A stretch of 64,000 nucleotides of DNA from Thermopetrobacter sp. TC1 (GCF_000746275.1 NZ_KN050828.1:751884-815883), one strand, 5' to 3'. Counted from the stretch's first letter, positions 1 to 9,659 are shown. Made by a program: numbers and translations. The notes: generated from the letters alone by a model not told the origin.

Positions 1-1
1 G

Positions 2-133
2 GAGGATGTGAACGATTTCGTCAAGGCCTTTGAGGCGGTCATGGACTCTCTGCACCGGTTTCCGGGCCCGGCATGGGAAAGCCTCTTGCGCATTGCCCGC
101 AATGCCGGAAGCATGAAAGCACGCGCATCCTGA
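2..133 (+). CDS. 3' end of an unidentified gene (C-terminal 43 residues)
   Basis: An open frame enters from the left edge and ends at TGA 131-133, giving 43 residues that begin EDVNDFVKAFEAVMDSLHRF and end in a basic tail. The E-D-V-x-x-F-V-x-A-hydrophobic pattern resembles the last helix of fold-type I PLP enzymes, but this is too little sequence for an assignment. It lies 55 bases before hpnN on the same strand, so it may belong to the same transcription unit. The start is outside the window. Confidence 0.5.
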   Translation, partial: EDVNDFVKAFEAVMDSLHRFPGPAWESLLRIARNAGSMKARAS

Positions 134-188
134 ACCGGATGAAACAGAGGAATTTCACCGGCCGGATATCGGACGGCATGAAGGAACC

Positions 189-2891
189 ATGGGCTTGGCT
201 GAGCGGGATCCGGACACGGGCGGGGGCGAAGGCGCTGAGGCGCCTGCAGCGGCCGCGCATGACAGGGCGGCGGTGATCCATGCCGGCGTGGCCGTTCTTT
301 CCTGGCTGCACAGGCGGTGGGTGCTTTTCGTCTATGGCCTGCTGGCAGGGCTGAGCCTTCTGGCGGCGGCGCTGTGGCTGAAGGTGGATACCGACCCCTC
401 CCGCATGATCTCTCCCGATCTTTCCTTCCGGCGGGACTATCAGCGCCTGATCGCGGCCTTTCCGCAGCTGGACAATGCCATGATCCTGCTGGTGGAGGGG
501 CAAGATCCCAAGGCGGTGCGCACCACGGCCGAAGCGCTGACAGAATCCTTCAAGGCCCGGCCCGATCTGTTCTCCCATGTGCTGGCCCCGGCCTTGAGCC
601 CCATGTTCTCCGATTACGGGCCGTTGTATCTCTCCCTGCCGGCCCTGGAGCGGCTCACCGCCCAGCTTGCCCAGGCCGCGCCCATGCTGCGCCTGCTGGC
701 GGAGAGGCCGGACATGGAGGGCATGACCCGGCTGTTGGGCGGGATGTTGCGCCAGAAGCCTTCCGCCTTGGCCGGAAGCGATGGCCTGCGGCGGCTGTTC
801 ACGGCCATGAGTGAAGCGGTACGCACCGTGCAGGAAGGGCGGGCCCGCCCCATGGACTGGACAGCGCTCGGTGGCATCGAGGGCAGGGAAGAGCCGCGGC
901 GCATTTTCATTCTCGTCAAGCCCAGGCTGGACTTCTCCCGGCTTGATCCGGCGGCGGAGGCCATGGCAGAAGCCAGGCGCATCATCGCCGATCCGGAGGC
1001 GCGCGATGGCCGGGGGGTGCGCGTGTGGCTGACGGGCGAGGCGGCGATGAACGCCGAGGAATTCTCCACCATCACACGGGGCGCGATCATCGCCGGGGTG
1101 CTATCGTTCCTGATCGTTTCAGGCGTGGTGCTGCTCGGTCTGCCCTCGCGGCGGCTGCTGATTGCGGTGATCACTCTCATCATCATCGGCTTTGCGCTCA
1201 ATGCCGGGTTCGCCACCCTCAGCGTCGGCTCGCTGAACATGATCTCGGTGGCCTTCGCCGTTCTGTTCATCGGGTTGGGGGTGGACTATGCCGTGCACTT
1301 TCTCTTGCGCTGGGCAGAGGAGGCGCGCATGCCGCCCAATGACGAACCCCGGCCACTCGCGCGTGCGGCCGCCGCCACCGGCCCGGCGCTGGCCATGTCG
1401 GCGCTGACCACGGTTCTTGCCTTTCTCGCCTTCTGGCCCACGGATTTCGTCGGCATGACCCAGCTCGGCATCATCGCCGCCGGCGGCATCGTCATCGCCT
1501 ATGTGGGCACGCTGACGCTTGTGGCTGCCGTTCTCGGCCTGTTGCCGCGCTCATCCCGTCTTGTCGCCCCCCGAAAGGAGGGGCGAATCAGCCGTTGGCG
1601 GCATCTTCTGCCGGCGAAAGCGGCGTGGCGCATCCGGCAGGCGGTCACGCTGCTCGTTCTGTTGCTGGCGGCGGGATCAATCGTGTTTCTCCCCAAGGTG
1701 CGCTTTGATGGCGATCCGGTCAATCTGAAGGATCCGGCCGCGCCGTCCGTACGGGCCTATGCCGTTCTTCTTCAGGAGGAGCCGCGACTCGTGCAGGCGG
1801 TTTCCGCCCTTGCCAGCGGGCGCGAGGAGGCAGAAAAACTTGCCCGTCTGCTGAAGGACCTGCCGGAAGTGGGTGAGGTGATTACGGCTCTCTCCTTCCT
1901 GCCGGAGCGGCAGACGGACAAGCTTGCCCTCTTGCGGGCACTGGCGCGGCAGTTGCCGGATTCAGTCCGGCCCAGGCAGGAGGACATTGGCCATAAAAGA
2001 CGAATCGCGGCCCTGCGGCAGATGATCGGCCTGCTTGCCCGCATGGAGAGACTGGAAGCCTATGCGCCTGATCTCAGGAAAGCAGCGGGGGCGCTGCGTC
2101 AGCGTCTTGAGGCATTCCTTCAGCGCAAGGGAAAGGACAAAAAGGCGGTGGCCGCGCTGGAGGCGGCGTGGTTCGTGCGCCTGCCGGAACTGATCAACGG
2201 CCTGCAGCGCCTGGTGCGCACCGGGCCGCTGACGGTGGAAAACATGGATCCCGCCTTGAAGCGCTGGTACATCGCCGAGGATGGTCGCTGGCGCGTGGAG
2301 GCAGCGCCGGCACGGCGGCTGAGCACCGATGCCGAGATGCGTGCATTCGCCCTGGCGGTGCGGCGGGTGGCGCCGCAAGCCGCGGGCGCGCCGGTGGAAA
2401 TAACGGGCGCGGCCTCGGTCGTATCGCGGGCGATGATCGCGGCCATGCTGCTGGCCCTGGGCGGTGTTATCGTGGTGGTAGGCATCATGACCCGATCGGC
2501 GCTGGCCGTTGTGCTTGCGCTTGCGCCCATCCTGCTGGCGGCGATTCTGCTTCTGGCCTATACGGTGATTTTCGATGCGCCCTTCAATTTTGCCAATGTC
2601 ATCGTCCTGCCGCTTCTGCTGGGGCTGGGGGTGGATTCCTCCATCCACTATCTGCACAGAGCGCGCGAGGCGGCCTCGGGCAGCGCGGTGCTTGATACCT
2701 CAACGCCCCGGGCCATCATCATTTCAGCGCTCACCACCATGGGCTCCTTCGGCACCCTGTGGTTGACGCCGCACAGGGGCTTGAGCTCCATGGGCGAGCT
2801 GCTGACGGTGGCGATTGCGCTGATGCTTTTGTGTACGCTGGTGGTCATGCCGCAGCTCATCGACTGGGCCGTGCGATGGAAGAAGGCATGA
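189..2891 (+). CDS. hpnN: Hopanoid-associated RND/MMPL transporter HpnN
   Basis: A 900-residue RND-superfamily exporter of the MMPL branch. HpnN is known to move hopanoids from the inner to the outer membrane. The sequence shows a first membrane segment near residues 44-62, a large periplasmic loop, a membrane block with GLGVDYAVHFLLR near 361, a second loop and a second block with the matching GLGVDSSIHYLHR near 811. This is the two-fold internal repeat typical of RND proteins. The ATG at 189 has AAGGA a few bases upstream. hpnH follows 131 bases later on the same strand, which supports HpnN over other MMPL proteins. The first 30 or so residues are low-complexity, so a slightly later start is possible. 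Confidence 0.88.
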   Translation: MGLAERDPDTGGGEGAEAPAAAAHDRAAVIHAGVAVLSWLHRRWVLFVYGLLAGLSLLAAALWLKVDTDPSRMISPDLSFRRDYQRLIAAFPQLDNAMILLVEGQDPKAVRTTAEALTESFKARPDLFSHVLAPALSPMFSDYGPLYLSLPALERLTAQLAQAAPMLRLLAERPDMEGMTRLLGGMLRQKPSALAGSDGLRRLFTAMSEAVRTVQEGRARPMDWTALGGIEGREEPRRIFILVKPRLDFSRLDPAAEAMAEARRIIADPEARDGRGVRVWLTGEAAMNAEEFSTITRGAIIAGVLSFLIVSGVVLLGLPSRRLLIAVITLIIIGFALNAGFATLSVGSLNMISVAFAVLFIGLGVDYAVHFLLRWAEEARMPPNDEPRPLARAAAATGPALAMSALTTVLAFLAFWPTDFVGMTQLGIIAAGGIVIAYVGTLTLVAAVLGLLPRSSRLVAPRKEGRISRWRHLLPAKAAWRIRQAVTLLVLLLAAGSIVFLPKVRFDGDPVNLKDPAAPSVRAYAVLLQEEPRLVQAVSALASGREEAEKLARLLKDLPEVGEVITALSFLPERQTDKLALLRALARQLPDSVRPRQEDIGHKRRIAALRQMIGLLARMERLEAYAPDLRKAAGALRQRLEAFLQRKGKDKKAVAALEAAWFVRLPELINGLQRLVRTGPLTVENMDPALKRWYIAEDGRWRVEAAPARRLSTDAEMRAFALAVRRVAPQAAGAPVEITGAASVVSRAMIAAMLLALGGVIVVVGIMTRSALAVVLALAPILLAAILLLAYTVIFDAPFNFANVIVLPLLLGLGVDSSIHYLHRAREAASGSAVLDTSTPRAIIISALTTMGSFGTLWLTPHRGLSSMGELLTVAIALMLLCTLVVMPQLIDWAVRWKKA

Positions 2892-3022
2892 GCACCGCTT
2901 GACCCGCCCGTTGACGGAGGGGCATAAGCGGAGAAACGTCTGTGACCGGCCGGAGAGGCTGGCGGGCCCTGCATGAGAAATCGTGGCAGGGTATGCATCG
3001 CAAATAAATCAAGGAGGCCGGC

Positions 3023-4156
3023 ATGGCCGTTCCGCTCATCCAACAGATTCGTGTCGGCGCCTATATCCTGAAGCAAAAGCTGGCGGGGCGTGCGCGCTAT
3101 CCGCTTGTGCTCATGCTCGAGCCGCTGTTTCGCTGCAATCTCGCCTGTCCCGGCTGCGGCAAGATCGCTCATCCCGATGACATTCTCAACAAGCGACTCA
3201 GCGTGGAAGACTGCGTGGCAGCGGCCGAGGAATGCGGGGCGCCGATCGTTTCCATCCCGGGCGGCGAGCCGCTCATCCACAAGGAGATGCCACAGATCGT
3301 AAAGGCGCTCATTGCCCGCAAGAAGTTTGTCTATCTCTGCACCAACGGGCTTTTGCTGGAAAAGAAGCTCGATGATTACGACCCTTCGCCCTATCTGACC
3401 TTTTCGGTGCATCTGGATGGCCTGGGCCGGGATCATGACCGGGCGGTGGGGCAGGATGGCGTGTTTGAGCGCACGGTTTCGGCCATTCGCGCCGCCCTGA
3501 ATCGCGGGCATCGCGTCACCGTCAACTGCACGCTGTTCAACGATGCCGAGCCGCGAAAGGCTGCGGATTTTTTCGATTTCGTCATGGCGCTGGGCGTGGA
3601 GAGCATCACGGTTTCCGCCGGTTACGCCTACGAGAAGGCTTCCGCGCAGGAGCATTTTCTCTCCCGCACCCAGACCAAGGCCCTGTTCCGGGAACTGTTC
3701 CGCATCCAGAAGCAGGAGAAAAAGCGCTGGCGTTTCAATCAGTCCCTGTTCTACCTGGATTTTCTCGCCGGCAATCGCCGCTATCAGTGCACGCCCTGGG
3801 GTAATCCCACCTATAACGTTTTCGGCTGGCAGCAGCCCTGCTATCTGATCGACGAAGGCCATGCGCCCACGTTTCGCGCACTCATGGAGGAAACCGACTG
3901 GGCGGCTTATGGCGTCGGCCGCTATGAGAAATGTTCGGACTGCATGGTGCATTCCGGCTTTGAACCGACGGCGGTGAACGACATGGTGTCCCACCCCTTG
4001 CAGGCGCTGAAGCTATTGATCAAGGGCATCCGCACGGAAGGCCCGATGGCGGAGGATTTCGACCTTTCAGGTGCCCGCGCAGTCAGGGAAGAGAGTGGAT
4101 CGGGCGAAAAGACGGCAGAAAACCCGCCGCAGACGGCCGAACGGAAACGGGCGTGA
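3023..4156 (+). CDS. hpnH: Adenosyl-hopene transferase HpnH (radical SAM)
   Basis: 377 residues. HpnH is a radical SAM enzyme that adds an adenosyl group to diploptene, the first step of C35 hopanoid side-chain synthesis. The [4Fe-4S] motif CNLACPGC is at C38, C42 and C45 after the conserved MLEPLFR lead-in. SIPGGEPLIH (SAM-binding GGEP) and a C-terminal Cys cluster (KCSDCMVHSGFEP) are also present. The ATG at 3023 follows a strong AAGGAGG. The last 35 or so residues are charged and probably disordered. It is the second gene of the hopanoid module here. The squalene-hopene cyclase and other hpn genes are not in the window. Confidence 0.93.
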   Translation: MAVPLIQQIRVGAYILKQKLAGRARYPLVLMLEPLFRCNLACPGCGKIAHPDDILNKRLSVEDCVAAAEECGAPIVSIPGGEPLIHKEMPQIVKALIARKKFVYLCTNGLLLEKKLDDYDPSPYLTFSVHLDGLGRDHDRAVGQDGVFERTVSAIRAALNRGHRVTVNCTLFNDAEPRKAADFFDFVMALGVESITVSAGYAYEKASAQEHFLSRTQTKALFRELFRIQKQEKKRWRFNQSLFYLDFLAGNRRYQCTPWGNPTYNVFGWQQPCYLIDEGHAPTFRALMEETDWAAYGVGRYEKCSDCMVHSGFEPTAVNDMVSHPLQALKLLIKGIRTEGPMAEDFDLSGARAVREESGSGEKTAENPPQTAERKRA

Positions 4157-4216
4157 GGCTTGCACTGGTTGTATGCGGATCCTGGCTGATGATTTCGCTT
4201 GGCCGCAGCATCGAGG

Positions 4217-4249
4217 GCAGAATGGAGAGGTTGGGGTGTTCCATTCTGC
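4217..4249. repeat. Inverted repeat after hpnH
   Basis: GCAGAATGGA (4217-4226) and TCCATTCTGC (4240-4249) form a perfect 10-bp stem with a 13-base loop. There is no T-run after it, so it is not a classical intrinsic terminator. It may be a 3' RNA structure of hpnH or an operator for tRNA-Thr. Confidence 0.4.
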
Positions 4250-4379
4250 AGCGTGGGGTGAAAGCAGACTTGATTCTCGTCTCACGGAGCGTTAGCTCTT
4301 GGGCAGAGAACGCAAGCCGGGGCCCGTCAGCAAGAACCTCTGTGCCCGGCCGTTCATTCCACATCCCGCCCGCATTTTC

Positions 4380-4455
4380 GCCGGCTTAGCTCAGATGGCA
4401 GAGCACCTGATTTGTAATCAGGGGGTCGGGGGTTCGAGGCCCTCAGCCGGCACCA
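4380..4455 (+). tRNA. tRNA-Thr (anticodon TGT)
   Basis: A 76-nt cloverleaf. The acceptor strands are GCCGGCT and AGCCGGC, with discriminator A and an encoded CCA. The D-arm begins TAGCTCAGATGGCAGAGC. The anticodon stem CCTGA/TCAGG encloses loop TTTGTAA, giving anticodon TGT. The T-arm contains GGTTCGAGGCC. It reads ACA-type threonine codons. A MITE-like element begins 15 bases downstream. Confidence 0.97.
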
Positions 4456-4470
4456 TGTTGCCAATCGGTC

Positions 4471-4646
4471 TAGGGCGTGTCCTCATAAAATCCGACCCGC
4501 CAGCCCCTTGAGGTCGGCATTTTCGCTTCATCTCGCTGACTTTTCGCCCTTGAAAATAGCTTTGGCTATTTCCTGCGTGCGAAAAGATCAGCGATATTTT
4601 GCGAAAATGACGCTGGCATCGCCGTCTTTTATGAGTCCACGCCCTA
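4471..4646. mobile_element. MITE-like non-coding element, 176 bp
   Basis: The ends are 19-bp inverted repeats, TAGGGCGTGTCCTCATAAA (4471-4489) and the complement of TAGGGCGTGGACTCATAAA (4628-4646), with two mismatches. Inside the ends, CATTTTCGC pairs with GCGAAAATG, CGCTGACTTTTCGC nearly pairs with GCGAAAAGATCAGCG, and a central AAATAGC/GCTATTT forms the tip. The whole element can therefore fold as one long imperfect hairpin. It has no credible ORF. The terminal TA at both ends fits a TA target-site preference as in the IS630/Tc1 group (inference). It is probably mobilised in trans. Confidence 0.7.
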
Positions 4647-4848
4647 AAAATCAGTGGTTTTGGCTTTGGGGTGAATCTATCTCAGGTAAATATACTTTGA
4701 ATAAATAATAGTATACCTTGCTATTAAAGGTAGCATAATTTTGTATTGCTCTGCAAAAGATAATATGTTACTTTACGTTAAACCAATATTATCAATAATG
4801 ATGCAAGGCAACTCTTCTCGCAATAGTAGATTCGGGGAGGCAGAGGGG

Positions 4849-5736
4849 ATGCGCAAGAGTGTGTGGGTGCGGGGTGCCGTAATAGCGGCAGGGGTTTCCT
4901 TGTCGGCGATGATGTCTGCCGCCGGCGAGACAACGCAGGATGTGCGGGCTTGGTTGCTGTCACCGGAGCAGTGGCTTGCGCGCACGCATCTGGAGTTTCA
5001 CTACGACAGCGACACAAAAGATCCGCGTTTCTCACTGGAGACGGTTCAGCCGCTTTTTCTCAGTCCCGATCTGACCCACACCTTTTTCACACAAGGGCGC
5101 CTCTCCCTCGAGGATGGTGATTGGACCGGAAATATCGGGGTTGGCTATCGATTCCTCGTTGATGAAGAATCACTGCTTTTTGGCGTCAATGCCTGGTATG
5201 ACCGGATGTGGAATCCCGATCATCAGCGCGTTGGACTCGGAGCGGAAATCATCGGCGGCTATCTGGACCTCCGTGCGAACTGGTACAATGGCATTTCCGA
5301 TTGGAAGCTGAATGATGGAAAGCTCGAAAAGGCGCTGGATGGTTTTGATGTTTCCGTGGAAGGGCCTCTTCCCTACATGCCATGGGCGCGTGTCAATCTT
5401 GGCTACTATTATTGGGATGCATTGAGAGGGGCCAAGAATCTCAATGGTTTTCGTGGCGAGCTGGTCGTGGACGTGACCAGGCAGTTTCAGATTTCGGGCG
5501 GTATTCACGCCGACAATCAGGATACAACGGCATTCATAAAGCTCTCCCTGTCACTGGGGGCGCCGGCGGATCGCCAGTTCACGCTGGTCGATACGGGGGT
5601 CACTTCAACGCCATTCGTGAAACGTGATCTGAGGCGCATGGTGCTCATGCCCGTGAAGCGCCAGCATCGCATCGTGCTGCAGCGTCGGAGCAGGAGTGGC
5701 GGTGTCAGCGGTGGTGTTGTCATTGGGCGCAGCTGA
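4849..5736 (+). CDS. Inverse-autotransporter beta-barrel domain protein
   Basis: 295 residues from the ATG at 4849, chosen because it follows GGGAGGCAGAGGGG and begins a clear signal peptide (MRKSVWVRGAVIAAG, cut near SAAG-ET). The mature protein is rich in alternating beta strands and carries patterns of the intimin/invasin barrel (IAT_beta): GRLSLEDGDWTGNIGVGYR, LLFGVNAWYD, RVGLGAEI, YLDLRANWYN. Such barrels sit in the outer membrane and normally export a C-terminal passenger. This one stops soon after the barrel with a short basic tail, so it has no passenger. Its composition is less GC-rich than its neighbours. It is followed by a small AT-rich secreted protein that may be its partner (inference). 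Confidence 0.8.
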   Translation: MRKSVWVRGAVIAAGVSLSAMMSAAGETTQDVRAWLLSPEQWLARTHLEFHYDSDTKDPRFSLETVQPLFLSPDLTHTFFTQGRLSLEDGDWTGNIGVGYRFLVDEESLLFGVNAWYDRMWNPDHQRVGLGAEIIGGYLDLRANWYNGISDWKLNDGKLEKALDGFDVSVEGPLPYMPWARVNLGYYYWDALRGAKNLNGFRGELVVDVTRQFQISGGIHADNQDTTAFIKLSLSLGAPADRQFTLVDTGVTSTPFVKRDLRRMVLMPVKRQHRIVLQRRSRSGGVSGGVVIGRS

Positions 5737-5791
5737 TCGTTGGTCCAATCGTCTTAGTGGTATGCGTTCGGGAAAGCGGGAGTATGGGGCG

Positions 5792-6538
5792 ATGGTGCGT
5801 ATTGGCAAGCAGTTCCTGATGGTTGCGGCGGGAATGGTGCTTCTTGGACAGTCTGTGGGAGCGCAAGTAGTTTGTAATCCAAATAATGCGTCGGCTTCTA
5901 ATACTCCGATTAGTTATACTGTGCTTATAAAAAAGATTATTTTATGTCCGCAGGGGCAGGTGTGTGATTACGCTAATGGACCCTTCTTGTATGATGGTGC
6001 GGGGAAAGAGATAGATATTGCATCTTTTGGGAAAGGCGGATTTGAAAGAATTGTTGGTCCCGATCAGATTATTAAGGCAGGAACTTATGATAAGATGGCA
6101 TTTTTATTGTCTAGTACAATAAATGTCAAAGGTGTGGTTAATGTAAATGGTGAATACTGCTATACAACTACAGTTGATAACAATAATAAATTGTGTACAC
6201 AGGCCCATGCGCCTGTGGGTAGTGAGGGGGATGCGCGGAATAACGCAGTTACTGTGGGCTTTCAGCTTCCAAATATGTCTAAAAACGCTGCGCAATATAA
6301 ATATGATATATCTGGAAGTGATTTTAAACTAGAGTTTACATTGGCTAACATAATAAGTGTACCGCAGGACGTCAGAATGGGGGATGTTACGGAGCAAATG
6401 GGCTTATTTTTCAACGTTGATGCTGGTGTAAAAGCCTATATTGATACAAATCAGTGCTTTACAATTCTTGGTAGTCCTACGATAACATTCAAAATCGGAG
6501 ATACAGCTGTTATACCAAACGTTACCGTGGGGCCGTGA
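5792..6538 (+). CDS. AT-rich secreted protein of unknown function
   Basis: 248 residues from the ATG at 5792, about 10 bases after a GGGAG. An earlier in-frame ATG is at 5762. A signal peptide (MVRIGKQFLMVAAGMVLLG, cut near VGA-QV) predicts export. The mature part has six cysteines (C28, C52, C58, C123, C135, C222), likely disulfides, and mostly beta-type sequence with YTVLIKKIILC, DIASFG and KAGTYDKMAF. I do not recognise the family. From about 5870 the base composition and codon use (many AAT, TAT, ATA) are sharply unlike the rest of the window, a sign of recent acquisition. It starts 55 bases after the inverse-autotransporter gene on the same strand. Confidence 0.75.
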   Translation: MVRIGKQFLMVAAGMVLLGQSVGAQVVCNPNNASASNTPISYTVLIKKIILCPQGQVCDYANGPFLYDGAGKEIDIASFGKGGFERIVGPDQIIKAGTYDKMAFLLSSTINVKGVVNVNGEYCYTTTVDNNNKLCTQAHAPVGSEGDARNNAVTVGFQLPNMSKNAAQYKYDISGSDFKLEFTLANIISVPQDVRMGDVTEQMGLFFNVDAGVKAYIDTNQCFTILGSPTITFKIGDTAVIPNVTVGP

Positions 6539-6554
6539 TCCATACGTGTGCAAG

Positions 6555-7583
6555 TCATTTTTTCACTGTCATCCAGTGATCGGGTGATAAAACCACCTTG
6601 CCGCGGTGGGGGCCTTCGATGCGGCGGTGGGCTTCTGCTGCCTCTGTCAGGGGATAGGTGCTGTCGATGACGGGGCGGATTTCGCCTTCCGCGATGTGGG
6701 GCCAGATGTGTTTTTCCAGGGCGCTTGCGATGCGCGCCTTGTCCTGAACCGGGCGGATGCGCAAGGTGGAGCCGGTGAGGGTCAGGCGCTTGAGCATGAC
6801 GGGCAGCAGGTCCAGCTCAACACGCGCGCCGTTCTGATAGTTGATGTTGCAGATGCGGCCCTCGCGGTTGGCCAGGCGGATGTGTTTCTGGACATACTCA
6901 CCGCCGATGATGTCGAGCACGACATCGACACCGTTCTTGCCGAGAATGCCGGTGAGCACTTCCTCGAAATCCTCGGTGCGGTAATTGATGGCGCGCTCCG
7001 CCCCCAGCTCCTCGCAGAAGCGGCAGTTTTCGTCACTGCCGGCGGTGGTGAAGATGCGTGCGCCCATGACGCGGGCCATCTGGATGGCGGTGGTGCCGAT
7101 GCCGCCGGCCCCGCCATGAACGAGGAACACTTCGCCGGGCTGCAAGCGGCAGCGGTCGAAGACATTGGTCCAGACGGTAAAGAAGGTTTCCGGCAGGGCG
7201 GCGGCCTCGACCATGGACAGGCCCTTGGGAACGGGAAGGCAGGTTTCGGCCGGTGCGACGCAATATTCGGCATAGCCGCCGCCGGAAACCAGCGCGCAGA
7301 CGGCATCGCCAATCTGCCAGCGCGCCGCATTCGGCCCCAGCGCAACGATCTCGCCCGCCACTTCCAGCCCCGGCTCTTCCGGTGCGCCCCTGGGCGGCGG
7401 ATAGCGCCCCTGTCTTTGCAACACATCCGGATAATTGACACCGGCGGCATGGACGCGGATGAGCACCTCGCCCTCACCGGGCTCAGGCACGGGGCGCGTG
7501 AAAGGCTCCAGCACCTCCGGCCCGCCCGGCCGGGTGATGCGGATGGCGGTCATCTGTGTCGGGACTGTCACGGTGTCAGTCAT
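6555..7583 (-). CDS. NAD(P)H quinone oxidoreductase, PIG3/QOR-type zinc-free MDR
   Basis: 342 residues of the medium-chain dehydrogenase/reductase family, quinone oxidoreductase branch (TP53I3/PIG3-like). The N-terminal half is GroES-like, with RVHAAGVNYPDVLQRQGRYP near residues 43-62. The Rossmann motif VHGGAGGIGTTAIQMA is at 155-170. No structural zinc-binding Cys cluster is visible, as expected for quinone reductases. The product probably reduces quinones or enals with NADPH in the cytoplasm. An alternative start is Met11. Its stop is 16 bases from that of the convergent AT-rich gene. Confidence 0.85.
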   Translation of the reverse strand: MTDTVTVPTQMTAIRITRPGGPEVLEPFTRPVPEPGEGEVLIRVHAAGVNYPDVLQRQGRYPPPRGAPEEPGLEVAGEIVALGPNAARWQIGDAVCALVSGGGYAEYCVAPAETCLPVPKGLSMVEAAALPETFFTVWTNVFDRCRLQPGEVFLVHGGAGGIGTTAIQMARVMGARIFTTAGSDENCRFCEELGAERAINYRTEDFEEVLTGILGKNGVDVVLDIIGGEYVQKHIRLANREGRICNINYQNGARVELDLLPVMLKRLTLTGSTLRIRPVQDKARIASALEKHIWPHIAEGEIRPVIDSTYPLTEAAEAHRRIEGPHRGKVVLSPDHWMTVKK

Positions 7584-7682
7584 GCGCCAGACCGTAGCAT
7601 CGTTCTGTTGCGGTGCAAGCCCGACCTTGGTTCGTCAGGAGATGGCAGGGAAGGCGCAACAAGTCTGCTGGATTAACCTTTT

Positions 7683-8216
7683 TCAGGGCGTTGCGCGGGC
7701 GCGTTCCAGCGCTTCCATGATCAGGCGCTCGGCTTCCTCGTGATGACCCCAGCCCTCCGTGCGCACCCATTTTCCAGCCTCGAGATCCTTGTAATGGGTG
7801 AAGAAGTGTTCGATCTGACGCAGCTGGATCTCGGGCAAATCGTCGATGTCGAATATCTTCTCGTAATGGCGGGTGATATGCGGGGCCGGCACGGCAATAA
7901 TCTTTTCATCCAGGCCCTTTTCGTCCCGCATCTTGAGAACGCCAACGGGGCGCACGGCGATGATGCAGCCCGGAATCAACGGACGGGAGGAGATGAGCAC
8001 GACATCGATGGGATCGCCGTCGTCGCAAAGCGTGTGTGGAATGAAGCCATAATTGCCGGGATAGCGCATGGGCGTGTAAAGATAGCGGTCCACGACCATG
8101 GTGCCGGCGGCCTTGTCCATCTCGTACTTGATGGGCTCACCGCCGATGGGCACCTCGATCACCACATTGACTTCATGAGGCGGATTGCTGCCCGGGCTGA
8201 CGGCATCCAGACGCAT
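7683..8216 (-). CDS. ppa: Inorganic pyrophosphatase
   Basis: 177 residues, normal for the family I soluble enzyme that hydrolyses PPi to two phosphates. The metal-binding signature [10 protein letters not shown], the upstream YGFIPHTL and the C-terminal [10 protein letters not shown] are all present. The ATG at 8216 is preceded by AAGGAG at good spacing. It lies alone on the minus strand, 163 bases downstream of rlmN. Confidence 0.96.
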   Translation of the reverse strand: MRLDAVSPGSNPPHEVNVVIEVPIGGEPIKYEMDKAAGTMVVDRYLYTPMRYPGNYGFIPHTLCDDGDPIDVVLISSRPLIPGCIIAVRPVGVLKMRDEKGLDEKIIAVPAPHITRHYEKIFDIDDLPEIQLRQIEHFFTHYKDLEAGKWVRTEGWGHHEEAERLIMEALERARATP

Positions 8217-8379
8217 GGGCCAATCTCCTTGATGGTGTTCAGGAATTGCGAGCAGCGCCAGCGTGGAAAGGGCTGGTGCTGACGTTTCAGAGGGTGCTTT
8301 GCGTTAGGAAACGGGCTGGCGCAAGGCCTGCTTTCGTGGCGTGGCAAGGTGGCGCGTTCCGAAGGAAGGCGCGAGGATT

Positions 8380-9570
8380 TCAGGCGTTTTCGGCAAGGCG
8401 CTTGCGCTGGGCGGCGCGTTGCCGTTCGGAGGCGGACTTGAGCTGCCCGCAGGCGGCCATGATGTCACGTCCGCGCGGGGTGCGGATGGGTGAGGCATAG
8501 CCGGCGCGGTTGATGATCTCGGCGAAGCGCTCAATCGTCTCCCAGTCAGAGCATTCATAGGGCGAACCCGGCCAGGGATTGAAGGGAATGAGATTGACCT
8601 TGGCGGGAATGCCCTTGAGCAGGTTGACGAGGCGCTTGGCGTCGGCGACCGAATCGTTGATCCCTTTCAGCATCACATATTCGAAGGTGATGCGCCTTGC
8701 GTTGGACAGGCCGGGATAGGCGCGGCAGGCCTGCAGAAGCTCGGCGATGGGATATTTGCGGTTCAAGGGCACGAGGCGATTGCGCACCTCATCGGTGGTG
8801 GCGTGCAGGGAGATGGCGAGCATCACGCCCATCTCGGCGCCGGCGCGCGGAATTTCCGGCACAACACCGGCCGTGGAAAGCGTAATGCGTCGTTTGGAGA
8901 GGGAAATGCCCTCGTTGTCGGCGATGATGTCCACCGCCGTTTTCACATTGTCGAAATTGTAGAGGGGCTCGCCCATGCCCATGAAGACGATGTTGGTGAT
9001 GTAACGGCCGGATGCGGGCGGATCGGGATTGTCTTTCAGGGCGTCCGGCCAGTCGCCGAGATCGTCACGGGCGAGCAGGATCTGGCCGATGATTTCGCCG
9101 GCGGTGAGATTGCGCACCCAGCGCTGGGTGCCGGTATGACAGAAGGTGCAGTTCAGAGTGCAGCCCACCTGCGAGGAAATGCACAGGGTGCCGCGGTCGG
9201 GCTCGGGGATGTAGACCATCTCCACTTCGTGACGGGCGCCCGTTTGCGGATCCGCAGGCAGGCGCAGCAGCCATTTGCGGGTGCCGTCCACGGAGATCTG
9301 GCGGGAGACAACCTCGGGCCGGGCGATGGTGAACGCATTGTGCAGGTCGGCCCGCAGGCCCTTGGCGATGTTGGTCATGGCGGCGAAATCGGTGACGCCG
9401 CGGTTGTAGATCCACTGCCAGATCTGCTGCGTGCGCATCTTCAGCTGGCGTTCCGGCACGCCGATTTCGCGCAAGGCCGCAGCCAGCGCCGGCCGGGACA
9501 GGCCGATGAGGGAGGGCCTTTCGGTTCCCGCCGGAAGGGCATTCGCCGGTGTGATTGTGCGCACGTTCAT
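8380..9570 (-). CDS. rlmN: 23S rRNA A2503 / tRNA A37 C2-methyltransferase RlmN
   Basis: 396 residues. RlmN is a radical SAM enzyme that methylates C2 of A2503 in 23S rRNA and A37 in some tRNAs. The cluster motif CTLNCTFC is at C137, C141 and C144, with [12 protein letters not shown] further on. The second catalytic cysteine is near the C-terminus in MAACGQL. N-terminal helices include [11 protein letters not shown]. The ATG at 9570 has GGAAAA upstream. Length is normal. Confidence 0.96.
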   Translation of the reverse strand: MNVRTITPANALPAGTERPSLIGLSRPALAAALREIGVPERQLKMRTQQIWQWIYNRGVTDFAAMTNIAKGLRADLHNAFTIARPEVVSRQISVDGTRKWLLRLPADPQTGARHEVEMVYIPEPDRGTLCISSQVGCTLNCTFCHTGTQRWVRNLTAGEIIGQILLARDDLGDWPDALKDNPDPPASGRYITNIVFMGMGEPLYNFDNVKTAVDIIADNEGISLSKRRITLSTAGVVPEIPRAGAEMGVMLAISLHATTDEVRNRLVPLNRKYPIAELLQACRAYPGLSNARRITFEYVMLKGINDSVADAKRLVNLLKGIPAKVNLIPFNPWPGSPYECSDWETIERFAEIINRAGYASPIRTPRGRDIMAACGQLKSASERQRAAQRKRLAENA

Positions 9571-9659
9571 GGTTGTTTTCCGAATTCTGCGGGCTTGTGT
9601 TCAGGGTATCATCGCGGGCCGGGCGCGTTATGCCCATTATGACAAGCGCTACTCACTTC

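Noticed and set aside
2648..3994. A 448-codon open frame on the minus strand across hpnN and hpnH
   Set aside because: It overlaps two real genes and shows no recognisable domain.
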